7,715 bases of DNA from Desulfovibrio sp. (lineage in GTDB: Bacteria; Desulfobacterota; Desulfovibrionia; Desulfovibrionales; Desulfovibrionaceae), in the NCBI GenBank assembly GCA_031282465.1, contig JAITDR010000005.1, forward strand, positions 1 to 7,715, given 5' to 3'. The translations under genes were made by a program, and so were the position numbers. The notes beneath the pieces were generated by a model, which did no database searches, had not been told where the DNA came from, and worked only from the letters and a program-made list of their open reading frames with translations. Positions 1-6,866 of this stretch are shown piece by piece; positions within the stretch are counted from its first letter, which is position 1; each line of letters opens with the position of its first letter.

Positions 1-809
1 CGGACGAGTTCCGCAACACCCACCAGTTTGCGCATGTTCGGCCTGCCGCCGGGGATCGCGGCCTGCGGCGCGGAACCGCTTTCGGACAGGGCCGAAGACG
101 CGGCCTGCGCGTCGCCTAATGTGACGGCGGCATCGGCGCGCCGGGAAAATTCCTCCACTTCCTGTTCGCAACGCGGCATCAGCGCCTTGCCGTGCAGGGG
201 AGCGTAGTCCCGGTTCTTCTTGCTCTCGGCATACGCCGTCAACCGGTCGCGCATGCAGGCCGGGGCCGCTTCGCGGTATTCGGCGACCATGCGTATGTCG
301 TCGTACGGGGTTGAGGACCAGTGTTTGGTCAGCCAGAAATCCGGCACCGCCCGACCGTTCAACGTCCAGAAACTGCTGAACCAGTCGCCGGAACTTTCCA
401 CAGGGAAAACCTGCACGACCTGCCTGTGTCCGCCCGCGTTCACAAGGGCATAGTACATGGATTCCGTTCTTGCCAGGCTTTCCTTTTCCCAGCGCCAGCC
501 CGGCGAAGGCAGCTCGCTCGCGATTACATGCGCCGTACGGTCGACGGGACCGCTCTCCCCTTCGCCGAATACGGCGAAGCGAAAGGTAGCGTTGGGCGGC
601 GCCAACAAAACTTCGGAGGGTACCATCGCGGAGAAGTTGCCTGCGCCGGCCAGGGTCAGGGGCGCACTGACGGCGACGTGCGACCTGAAGCGCCCGTCCG
701 CGTAAAACCCGCTGCGGTCCGCCCGCACGGACGGCTGCACGCAGGCGGCCGCGAGCAGTCCGCAAACACACAACAAACATACCGATACAGGTGTATTGTT
801 TCGTTTCAC
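1..809 (-). CDS. Putative lipoprotein of unknown function (DUF4851-like), 3' end missing
   Basis: A minus-strand frame stays open from a GTG at 807-809 to the left edge (269 full codons); no stop is in the window. The start is supported by a strong AGGAGG at 815-820, five bases upstream. Residues 1-22 look like a lipoprotein signal peptide: KR near the N terminus, a hydrophobic Cys/Leu-rich stretch, then GLLAAAC with the likely lipidated Cys at 23. Ala at -3 is a tolerated but not ideal lipobox residue. The mature part has no membrane segment and holds Trp/aromatic-rich stretches (PGWRWEKES near 103-111, GDWFSSFW near 141-148, PDFWLTKHW near 156-164). The style recalls the DUF4851 lipoproteins of Desulfovibrio; that name is from memory. 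The role is unknown, and the location is probably a periplasm-facing membrane. It has the same direction as aspS but lies 335 bp downstream behind repeats, so it probably has its own promoter. Confidence 0.85.
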   Translation of the reverse strand, partial: MKRNNTPVSVCLLCVCGLLAAACVQPSVRADRSGFYADGRFRSHVAVSAPLTLAGAGNFSAMVPSEVLLAPPNATFRFAVFGEGESGPVDRTAHVIASELPSPGWRWEKESLARTESMYYALVNAGGHRQVVQVFPVESSGDWFSSFWTLNGRAVPDFWLTKHWSSTPYDDIRMVAEYREAAPACMRDRLTAYAESKKNRDYAPLHGKALMPRCEQEVEEFSRRADAAVTLGDAQAASSALSESGSAPQAAIPGGRPNMRKLVGVAELV

Positions 810-814
810 GGCTT

Positions 815-820
815 CCTCCT
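815..820 (-). promoter_or_regulatory. Shine-Dalgarno fixing the GTG start of the lipoprotein gene
   Basis: The minus strand reads AGGAGG five bases before GTG (807-809). It is the only strong ribosome-binding site near the beginning of this frame, and no ATG competes next to it. Confidence 0.8.
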
Positions 821-833
821 TGGCTGATGTATC

Positions 834-974
834 GGGGCTCCCCCCCCAACCTTGCCGGGGCTCCCCCCAAACCTTGCCGGGGCTCCGCCCCAAACCTTGC
901 CGGGGCGCTGCCCCGGACCCCGCGAGGGGCGCCGCCCCTCGACCCCGCAAGGGGCATGATGCCCCTTGACCCTC
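834..974. repeat. Six tandem 22-25 bp GC-rich palindromic units
   Basis: Successive units start at about 834, 857, 879, 902, 925 and 950. The plus-strand pattern is GGGGC-(3 nt)-GCCCC followed by AAACCTTGCC or a relative (GGACCCCGCG, TCGACCCCGCA). Units 3-6 keep a perfect short dyad: GGGGC/GCCCC in units 3 and 4, AGGGGC/GCCCCT in unit 5. In unit 6 the dyad grows to CAAGGGGCAT-G-ATGCCCCTTG (948-968). Units 1 and 2 have lost the right arm, which is replaced by C tracts: C8 at 840-847 and C6 at 863-868. The array lies in the likely leader or promoter region of the lipoprotein gene. No open frame through it looks real. Function is unknown; it resembles the GC-rich intergenic palindromes common in such genomes. 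Confidence 0.85.
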
Positions 975-1030
975 ATTTTTTGTATCGCCGGCTCACTGCT
1001 CCGTCGTCTTCACTTGTGCCAAAACGACGT

Positions 1031-1115
1031 CATCCGTCCCGAACGGGGTGAGAGACGGATGAGGGGTTCGGGGGGAAATCATTTCCCCCGGCGGGGTTCG
1101 GGGCAGAGCCCCGAA
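1031..1115. repeat. Three consecutive palindromes downstream of aspS
   Basis: Three perfect dyads are close together. CATCCGTC (1031-1038) pairs with GACGGATG (1054-1061). GGGGGAAAT (1071-1079) pairs with ATTTCCCCC (1081-1089). TTCGGGGC (1097-1104) pairs with GCCCCGAA (1108-1115) around a three-base loop. The word GGGGTTCGGGG occurs twice, at 1063-1073 and 1093-1103, 30 bp apart. The last dyad is the first reached after aspS on the minus strand, 29 bp past its stop. It could end or stabilise the transcript, but no T run follows any of the dyads on that strand. The stretch 975-1030 between the two repeat groups shows nothing I can name. Confidence 0.7.
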
Positions 1116-1144
1116 TTAATGGGTGTTTTCCATAAAATAACGCG

Positions 1145-2995
1145 TTACTCGGTACGGATTTCTTTTGTTTCCCGTACTTTGAGGCCGAGTTCTCTAAGTT
1201 GGCCGGCCTCGGCATCGGCCGGCGCCCCGGTCAGCAGGCAGGATGCCTTCTGGGTTTTGGGGAAAGCGATGACGTCGCGGATGCTGTCCGCCCCGGCCAG
1301 CAGCATCACCATGCGGTCCAGGCCGAAAGCTATGCCGCCGTGGGGCGGCGCGCCCATTTCCAGGGCCTGCATGAGGAAGCCGAAGCGACTTTCGGCCTCT
1401 TCCTCGGTAAATCCCAAAGCATTGAACATGTCGCGTTGCGCGGCGGCTGAGCAGTTGCGTATGGAGCCGCCTCCGAGTTCCGTGCCGTTGAGCACCATGT
1501 CGTAGGCCCTGGCCAGAGCGGCTGCCGGATCGGCGAGTACGGCCGCGGCGTCGGAGGCCTTCGGCGAGGTAAAGGGATGGTGGCAGGCGACAAAGCGTTT
1601 TTCTTCCGGGCTGTATTCAAACAGGGGGAAATCCGTGACCCAAAGGAGGTTAAGCGCCGCATCGTCGATCAGCCCCAGTCTGCGGCCCAACTTGACCCGC
1701 AGATTGCCCAGGGCGGCGTTGACCATGTCCGGCGCCCCGGCCTGGAAGAACACGAGGTCGCCGGAGCGCAGGTCCAGGCGTTCCCGCAGCCCTGCCTTTT
1801 CTTGGACGGAGAGGAACTTGGCGATGGGCGACTGCCATTCCTCGTCGTTGTTTGCCGTTGCCGGGCGCAGTTTGATCCAGGCAAGCCCCTGCGCCCCGTA
1901 GATTTTCACAAATTCCGTGAAATCGTCTATTTCCTTGCGCGACAGGCTTTCCCCGCCCGGCACGCGCAGGGCTTTGACCAGAGGCGCGGAGGCGAAGAGG
2001 CGGAAGCCGGAGTTGCGGACGATATCCGTCACGTCCTTGAGTTTCAAGTCGAAGCGCGTGTCCGGCTTGTCCGTTCCGTAGTCGGCCAAGGCCTGCGCAT
2101 GGGTCAGGCGGGGCAGAGGGAGGGGGAGTTCGATGCCTTTGACGTCGCGGAGTACGGCGGCGACCATGCCTTCGGCCAAGGCCATGACCTGTTCCTCGTT
2201 CACGAAGGACATTTCGATATCTACCTGGGTGAACTCCGGCTGGCGGTCGGCGCGCAGGTCCTCGTCGCGGAAGCAGCGGACAATTTGGAAATAGCGTTCA
2301 AGGCCGCCGACCATGAGCAGTTGCTTGAAAATCTGCGGACTTTGGGGCAGAGCGTAGAAAGCGCCCTTGTTCATGCGGCTCGGCACGAGGAAGTCGCGGG
2401 CGCCTTCGGGGGTGGAGCGGGTCAGGAAGGGTGTTTCGATTTCCAGGAAACCTTCACCGTCCAGATAGCGGCGTATGCTTTGCGCTGTCTTGTGGCGCAG
2501 GGTCAGGTTCGCGGCCATGCGCGGCCTGCGCAGGTCCAGGTAGCGGTATTGCAGGCGCAGGTTTTCGCCCGGGTCGGCGCGGTCTTCAACGGGGAAGGGC
2601 GGAGTTTTCGAGGTGTTCAGCAGTTTCCATTCGCCGACGACCACTTCGATGTCCCCGGTCGGCATGTTGGGGTTGGCCATGCCTTCGGGCCGGGCGCGTA
2701 CGCGGCCGGTGACGGCGATGACGTATTCCGCGCGCAGGATGCCCGCTTTTTCGTGCGCCGCGGCGGAGACTTCAGGGGCGAAAACCACCTGGGTAAGACC
2801 CGCTCGGTCGCGCAGGTCCACGAAAACAAGACCGCCGTGGTCGCGCCGGAACTGCACCCAGCCGGCCAGGGCGACTTCCTGCCCGATGTGCGCAGCGTTC
2901 AGTTCGCCGCAACTGTGGGAGCGGACGAAGGTTCCGAGGTCTTCGACAAAACGTCGGTGTTCTTGTTGCAGGCCGGTTTCGGCATCGTTGTTCAT
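1145..2995 (-). CDS. aspS: Aspartyl-tRNA synthetase, bacterial type, probably non-discriminating (Asp/Asn)
   Basis: Class II synthetase of 616 residues that charges tRNA-Asp with aspartate in the cytoplasm. The order is: OB-fold anticodon domain (about 30-135, [10 protein letters not shown] at 46-55), motif 1 region ([14 protein letters not shown], 189-202), motif 2 ([14 protein letters not shown], 242-255), bacterial GAD insertion (about 315-425), HHPFTSP (472-478), GGGSIR (508-513) and motif 3 ([14 protein letters not shown], 553-566). H53 and G105 (RPEG) align with His31 and Gly83 of Pseudomonas AspRS, residues linked to accepting tRNA-Asn; E. coli has Leu and Lys there. About 25 residues precede the usual family start. 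I keep the ATG at 2993-2995 because it overlaps the hisS stop as ATGA and has AGGA eight bases upstream. After GGGSIR, the usual IH is replaced by NC. Second gene of the hisS-aspS operon, probably translationally coupled. Confidence 0.98.
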   Translation of the reverse strand: MNNDAETGLQQEHRRFVEDLGTFVRSHSCGELNAAHIGQEVALAGWVQFRRDHGGLVFVDLRDRAGLTQVVFAPEVSAAAHEKAGILRAEYVIAVTGRVRARPEGMANPNMPTGDIEVVVGEWKLLNTSKTPPFPVEDRADPGENLRLQYRYLDLRRPRMAANLTLRHKTAQSIRRYLDGEGFLEIETPFLTRSTPEGARDFLVPSRMNKGAFYALPQSPQIFKQLLMVGGLERYFQIVRCFRDEDLRADRQPEFTQVDIEMSFVNEEQVMALAEGMVAAVLRDVKGIELPLPLPRLTHAQALADYGTDKPDTRFDLKLKDVTDIVRNSGFRLFASAPLVKALRVPGGESLSRKEIDDFTEFVKIYGAQGLAWIKLRPATANNDEEWQSPIAKFLSVQEKAGLRERLDLRSGDLVFFQAGAPDMVNAALGNLRVKLGRRLGLIDDAALNLLWVTDFPLFEYSPEEKRFVACHHPFTSPKASDAAAVLADPAAALARAYDMVLNGTELGGGSIRNCSAAAQRDMFNALGFTEEEAESRFGFLMQALEMGAPPHGGIAFGLDRMVMLLAGADSIRDVIAFPKTQKASCLLTGAPADAEAGQLRELGLKVRETKEIRTE

Positions 2996-4323
2996 CGGGA
3001 AGTTCCTATAGCGGTCTGAAAGAGCGGCAAGCGCCCCTTACGGGCTGCTTCCTGTTTGTTTTCCGAGCGTATCTCCGCCCAGTCGGCAAGGGTGGACAGG
3101 GACAGGGACACCTGGACGCCGTCGTCCATGTTTTTGATGATAACCTTGTCTTCAGCGAGTTCGGTCGCGCCGAAGATGAGGCAGTATTCCGCATCGGCCT
3201 GTGCGGCCCGGCGCAGTTTGGCGCCGAGTTTGCCGTCCTTGAAGTCCACGGTGCCGGACAGCGCGGCCGCGCGCAGGATTTGCGCGGCGTGCAGGGCTTT
3301 ATCCGCGCATTCACGGTCCAGCACGGCGAAGTAAAAGTCCGGTCGGGGAGCGAAGCGCTGTTTTCCCTGTCCGTCAAGGGCCAGGGCCAGACGTTCCATG
3401 CCGCAGGCAAAGCCTATGCCGGGAACGGCCGGGCCGCCGAGCAGGGAGGTCAGGCCGTCGTAGCGTCCGCCGCCGGCGACGGACCCTTGGGCGCCTATAT
3501 TTTCGGAAACAACCTCAAAGGTTGTGCGCATGTAATAGTCCAATCCGCGCACCAGTCGCGGGTTGAGGACCACGCGCACGTGTTCCGCGTCCAGTATGCG
3601 GAGGACGGTTTCGAAATGCGCGGCGCATTCCGCGCAGACATGGTCGCGGACGGCGGGCGCCTGCGCGGTCTGCGCCTTGCAGGCGGGCATTTTGCAGTCC
3701 AGAACGCGCAGGGGGTTGCTTTCCAGGCGTCTGCGGCAGTCGGGACAGAGTGTTTCCGGGTCCAGGGCGCGCAGGAAGGCGGAGAGTTTTTCCATGTAGC
3801 CGGGACGGCAAGCGCGGCAGCCCAGAGTGTTCAGTTCGGTGCGCAGGCCCTCCAAGCCCAGCTCGCGCAGAAAGGCGTCGAGCATGAGCAGGATTTCCGC
3901 GTCGGTCTGGGCGTTGGCCGCTCCCAGGCATTCACAGTTGAGTTGGTGAAACTGGCGCATTCTTCCTGATTGCGGGCGTTCATAGCGGAACATGGGGCCG
4001 CAGACGAACAGCCTGCACACGGCGTCGCGGCCGTGCCCGCCGCTTTCGAGATAGGCGCGCACGACGCCGGCCGTGGCTTCGGGGCGCATGGTCAGGGAGC
4101 GCCCTTTGCGGTCCGGAAAAGTGTACATTTCCTTCTGCACGATGTCCGTATCGCCGCCTATGCCGCGCCGGAACAGTTCCGTGAACTCAAGCACGGGCAG
4201 GCGCAGTTCTTCAAAACCGTAAGCGCCGAAAACGCGGCGTGCCGTGTTTTCCATAAAGGTATACAAGGCGCTCTGCGGATGGAAAATGTCGGCAAAGCCC
4301 TTGACCGTCCTCAGCGTGTTCAT
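2992..4323 (-). CDS. hisS: Histidyl-tRNA synthetase
   Basis: Class II synthetase of 443 residues that charges tRNA-His. Visible signatures: TMRPEAT (78-84), motif 2 ([16 protein letters not shown], 112-127), the HisRS-specific LVRGLDYY (257-264), GGGRYDGL (284-291) and motif 3 ([13 protein letters not shown], 302-314). The insertion domain is rich in Cys (C169, C172, C193, C196, C210, C215, C230, C233), arranged as in the Cys-rich HisRS subgroup. An anticodon-binding domain follows (about 328-415). The last 25 or so residues (after DWAEIRSEN) are a basic tail beyond the usual domain end. I chose the ATG at 4321-4323: AAGGG sits seven bases upstream and [10 protein letters not shown] is a normal HisRS beginning. 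A GTG at 4345-4347 would add eight residues, but its AGGGAG lies only two bases away. First gene of the operon; its stop overlaps the aspS start. Confidence 0.97.
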   Translation of the reverse strand: MNTLRTVKGFADIFHPQSALYTFMENTARRVFGAYGFEELRLPVLEFTELFRRGIGGDTDIVQKEMYTFPDRKGRSLTMRPEATAGVVRAYLESGGHGRDAVCRLFVCGPMFRYERPQSGRMRQFHQLNCECLGAANAQTDAEILLMLDAFLRELGLEGLRTELNTLGCRACRPGYMEKLSAFLRALDPETLCPDCRRRLESNPLRVLDCKMPACKAQTAQAPAVRDHVCAECAAHFETVLRILDAEHVRVVLNPRLVRGLDYYMRTTFEVVSENIGAQGSVAGGGRYDGLTSLLGGPAVPGIGFACGMERLALALDGQGKQRFAPRPDFYFAVLDRECADKALHAAQILRAAALSGTVDFKDGKLGAKLRRAAQADAEYCLIFGATELAEDKVIIKNMDDGVQVSLSLSTLADWAEIRSENKQEAARKGRLPLFQTAIGTSR

Positions 4324-4381
4324 CTGAATGCCCTTTATGACCGACACTTCTCCCTACTCGGAGAGGAATTGCGGCTTGACT

Positions 4382-4395
4382 CCCGCCGAAGCGGG
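4382..4395 (-). other. UUCG hairpin in the hisS leader
   Basis: In the minus-strand transcript this reads CCCGC-TTCG-GCGGG, a five-pair GC stem closed by a stable UUCG loop, about 60 bases before the hisS start. A second dyad, GTTTCC/GGAAAC (4439-4455), lies upstream. No T run follows either, so these are leader structures rather than an evident terminator or attenuator. Confidence 0.5.
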
Positions 4396-4470
4396 GAATA
4401 CTCTTACTGTAAGCGGTTCCTGCAGTGCCGGGGGACGCGTTTCCGGCGGGGAAACCGGGTGAAACGGAAA

Positions 4471-4510
4471 GCCTGCGCCGCGCATCGCGACAACGCGGTG
4501 TCACGCAGGC
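4471..4510. promoter_or_regulatory. Nested dyad abutting the hisS -10 box
   Basis: On the plus strand, GCCTGCG (4471-4477) pairs with CGCAGGC (4504-4510), and inside it CCGCG (4478-4482) pairs with CGCGG (4494-4498). The outer right arm directly touches the predicted -10 hexamer and covers the expected transcription start. It could be an operator or the first hairpin of the leader; the sequence alone does not decide. Confidence 0.4.
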
Positions 4511-4539
4511 ACCTTAGTCTCTCGGGCGCGCGTTGTCAA
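4511..4539 (-). promoter_or_regulatory. Sigma70-type promoter for hisS-aspS
   Basis: Minus strand: a perfect -35 TTGACA (4534-4539), a 17-bp spacer, and TAAGGT (4511-4516) as -10, which keeps the key T, A and final T. The start of transcription would fall near 4501-4505, giving a leader of about 180 bases before the hisS ATG. No other strong promoter was seen between here and hisS. Confidence 0.65.
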
Positions 4540-4660
4540 CCGGGGTTACGGCGTCAACAGTTTGTAATAACAGAGAAAAATATCAAGAACATGCGGCCGG
4601 CAAGATTTCCCGTACGCGAAGGAAACGATAGATGCCCGGACGGGTGACCCGGATGTCTCT

Positions 4661-4720
4661 GCGGAAGATACGGCCTGCGTAAAAAGCATGAAAGCCGGTT
4701 CAACATTGTGTGTCCAGACA
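4661..4720 (+). pseudogene. Degenerate 5' fragment of a paralogue of the downstream glycosyltransferase gene
   Basis: Read in one frame, this stretch encodes AEDTACVKSMKAGSTLCVQT, matching residues 12-31 of the downstream protein (EED...VKSREAGSTLSVQT). At DNA level, 4679-4721 and 4827-4869 agree at 35 of 43 positions, and five of the eight differences are at third codon positions. That pattern points to a diverged coding paralogue rather than chance. The similarity stops abruptly after the last T codon and fades upstream of AED. The frame has no ATG or ribosome site in register and closes at 4808-4810, so it is not a working gene. It may be the scar of a deleted or replaced sibling gene. The rest of 4540-4775 shows no feature I can name. 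Confidence 0.65.
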
Positions 4721-4775
4721 AGAGGGCCGGGCAAGGGGCGTGGCCTCCATACATTCGGCAGGAATAGCGACAATT

Positions 4776-6830
4776 ATGAAAAACATCCTGATATCGGGCA
4801 ATATTTATGAGGAGGATCTGCCATATGTAAAAAGCAGGGAAGCAGGCTCAACATTGAGCGTGCAAACAATCCCCTTTATGGACAGCATTACGGATATCGA
4901 CAGGCTTTGCGCGGAAGCCGCCGATGCCGACCTGCTTATCTTCAGGTTGGTCGGGCAAAATCCCCTCACCTTCGTTGAGCATTGCAAACAAACAGGAAAA
5001 TTGACGGCATTTGAAAGGATCGCCTGTCCCAAGGTTGTTTGGTCACAGGATTCCCACCACATGTACCCTTTTGAGACGCAGGCGGAACCTTACTTCACCA
5101 GATTTTATGTTGCCCACGGCAACTATATCGACAAATATTCTTCGAATGCTATTTGGTTACCTTGTTGTTATACGGCATCTTCCATACCCATGCTCATGTC
5201 TTTATCGAAAACTAAACTAAACAAAGAGCGTGAACTGATCTCAACATATAGAATGTATTGCTGCAGCAAAAGAAACCCTCTATTATATAAAATATATAAG
5301 ATAATTAACGATAGAAAAATAAATAATATGTTTTGTCAATTATATGGAGATACTTGTATCAACTCAAATTACGGAAACCTTTTATATGGACTAAAAACTT
5401 CATCAATATCATTAAATGTACCATATATTGATGATTTGAATATACGTAATTTTGAAAGTATTGCCATGAATTGCTCGTTGCTTGCACTTGAGACAACAGA
5501 GCATAAAAAAATTGACCTTGATTACTCTCATACATTCTTCTTCAAAAGAGATTTATCTGACTTCACAGATGCATTGGAAGCTGCTCTAGAGGATAAGTTT
5601 TCTTCAAAAGATACTTGGCAGTGTATACCTGGAAAACATATGTTGATAGATAGATATATTTCTATAATAAATAATGAACTGAAAACAGATTTTTTTGTTG
5701 ACATTCAAGATATTGACAATGTTGAACCGCTGAAAATAGATAATAATATAAAATTGGATAACGAAAATGATATCATATACAGTGCCGAATTCCTATCAGC
5801 GCACTCAATATTGTCTTTACTGAACGAAGATCGCCTGAATAATGCTTTACAACAATTTGCCCAAGATAAGCGTAATCTAGATATAGCTAAAGTTATACAA
5901 GTAATAATATCTCTTATAGATAAAATTAATAACACTAAAATTTACTGCGGGTTGATTGCTGTTTTTTCCGTCCACGGTTTTACTCAAGAAGCAGATACAA
6001 TTCTCAAGTTAGCCTGCGCAGGCGAAGTGCCAAAATCTATTATGCATGGCATTGAATTTTATGTAAAAAATGCACAACAGCTTGTATCAGTAGCAAATTA
6101 TGCATTTCAAAGACAAGTATTTATGGCTTCAATAAAAGGTATAGGAATTTTAAATTATGAGAATTCTAAAATCTCAGGTGCGTATTTCTTTCTACAAAAA
6201 TTACTTTCTGGAAGAAAAAAACCTACTGTTATAGATATTGGAGCTAATATAGGAACATACGCACTTGATGTGCGTAAAATTTCCAATGATGCTTGCATAT
6301 ATGCTTTTGAACCCAATCCTGTCGCGTTCGCGGCATTAAAAAAAGAAGCAAAAAAATATAATTTTTTTGCATTCCAACTTGGAATATCAGATAGTGAGAA
6401 AGAAAGCATATTATATGATAGAAAAGATATGTCAGGATCAGCACATGCCTCGCGCTATAAGCAAGTTATAACAGATATCCATAAACAGGACGTAGAAAGA
6501 ATCCCTGCAAAATTTACAACATTAGATTTTTTTCTTAAAACACAGAATTTCGAATCAATTGATCTTGTAAAAATTGATACTGAAGGTCACGAACTTGCTG
6601 TACTAAACGGCGCGATTGAATCAATACACAGAAGGATTATACAAGCCTTTCAGATAGAATTTAACGAAATGAACATTATTGCCGGCACTTCATTTTATAA
6701 ACTCAAGCGGGCATTGCCGGGTTATTCATGGTACAGGCTGCTCCCCGACGGGATGATACCGATAGACAATGAGTCCATATTGCTGCAGGAACTTTATGCG
6801 TTTCAAAATTTAGTTGCAATTCTCAATTAA
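4776..6830 (+). CDS. CgeB-like glycosyltransferase fused to an FkbM-type methyltransferase
   Basis: Protein of 684 residues. Residues 1-135 look like the first half of a GT-B glycosyltransferase (MKNILISG start, KVVWSQDS at 86-93, AIWLPCCY at 125-132). Residues 185-245 carry the CgeB-type second half (SSISLNVP at 209-216, NIRNFESIAMNCSLLAL at 222-238, with the conserved FE). Residues 310-450 are a largely helical, unrecognised linker. The C terminus is an FkbM methyltransferase: SAM motif IDIGANIGTYA (486-496), FEPNP (511-515), VKIDTEGHE (598-606) and IEFN (627-630). It probably adds a sugar and O-methylates a surface glycan (LPS, capsule or flagellin); substrate unknown. No signal peptide or membrane segment, so cytoplasmic. 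I chose ATG 4776 (AGGAA 11 bases upstream, family-like N terminus) over a GTG at 4710. The centre is far more AT-rich than the neighbours, suggesting transfer. Confident on domains, not on substrate. Confidence 0.93.
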   Translation: MKNILISGNIYEEDLPYVKSREAGSTLSVQTIPFMDSITDIDRLCAEAADADLLIFRLVGQNPLTFVEHCKQTGKLTAFERIACPKVVWSQDSHHMYPFETQAEPYFTRFYVAHGNYIDKYSSNAIWLPCCYTASSIPMLMSLSKTKLNKERELISTYRMYCCSKRNPLLYKIYKIINDRKINNMFCQLYGDTCINSNYGNLLYGLKTSSISLNVPYIDDLNIRNFESIAMNCSLLALETTEHKKIDLDYSHTFFFKRDLSDFTDALEAALEDKFSSKDTWQCIPGKHMLIDRYISIINNELKTDFFVDIQDIDNVEPLKIDNNIKLDNENDIIYSAEFLSAHSILSLLNEDRLNNALQQFAQDKRNLDIAKVIQVIISLIDKINNTKIYCGLIAVFSVHGFTQEADTILKLACAGEVPKSIMHGIEFYVKNAQQLVSVANYAFQRQVFMASIKGIGILNYENSKISGAYFFLQKLLSGRKKPTVIDIGANIGTYALDVRKISNDACIYAFEPNPVAFAALKKEAKKYNFFAFQLGISDSEKESILYDRKDMSGSAHASRYKQVITDIHKQDVERIPAKFTTLDFFLKTQNFESIDLVKIDTEGHELAVLNGAIESIHRRIIQAFQIEFNEMNIIAGTSFYKLKRALPGYSWYRLLPDGMIPIDNESILLQELYAFQNLVAILN

Positions 6831-6866
6831 GTGATATAGTGAGGACAGTCGGCAAGGAAGCAAAGC

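Noticed and set aside
834..974. CRISPR array
   Set aside because: Units are contiguous, with no unique spacers between them.
948..981. Plus-strand terminator (dyad followed by T6)
   Set aside because: No plus-strand gene lies upstream, the T run is seven bases past the stem, and the dyad is one unit of the tandem array.
1097..1115. Canonical intrinsic terminator of aspS
   Set aside because: The hairpin is good, but the next bases on the minus strand are CCCCGCC with no T run, so I list it only as a palindrome.
1577..3019. Long plus-strand open frame (480 codons) antisense to aspS
   Set aside because: It lies almost wholly inside a clear, motif-complete aspS on the other strand. Long antisense frames are expected in GC-rich genes, and its translation shows no recognisable domain.
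4345..4347. GTG as the hisS start
   Set aside because: Its Shine-Dalgarno is only two bases away, whereas the ATG at 4321-4323 has AAGGG at a normal distance and a family-like N terminus.
4324..4510. T-box leader upstream of hisS
   Set aside because: ACCGCG occurs near the start of the leader, but the conserved T-box bulge sequence and a following terminator are missing, and the position is wrong.
4710..4775. GTG at 4710 as the start of the glycosyltransferase gene
   Set aside because: The extra 22 residues are unlike the family, overlap the degenerate paralogue fragment and lack a good ribosome site; ATG 4776 begins a typical MKNILISG strand.
6338..6350. Programmed -1 frameshift at the A7 run
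   Set aside because: The full-length frame already gives a complete two-domain protein, and no downstream frame extends to a recognisable domain.
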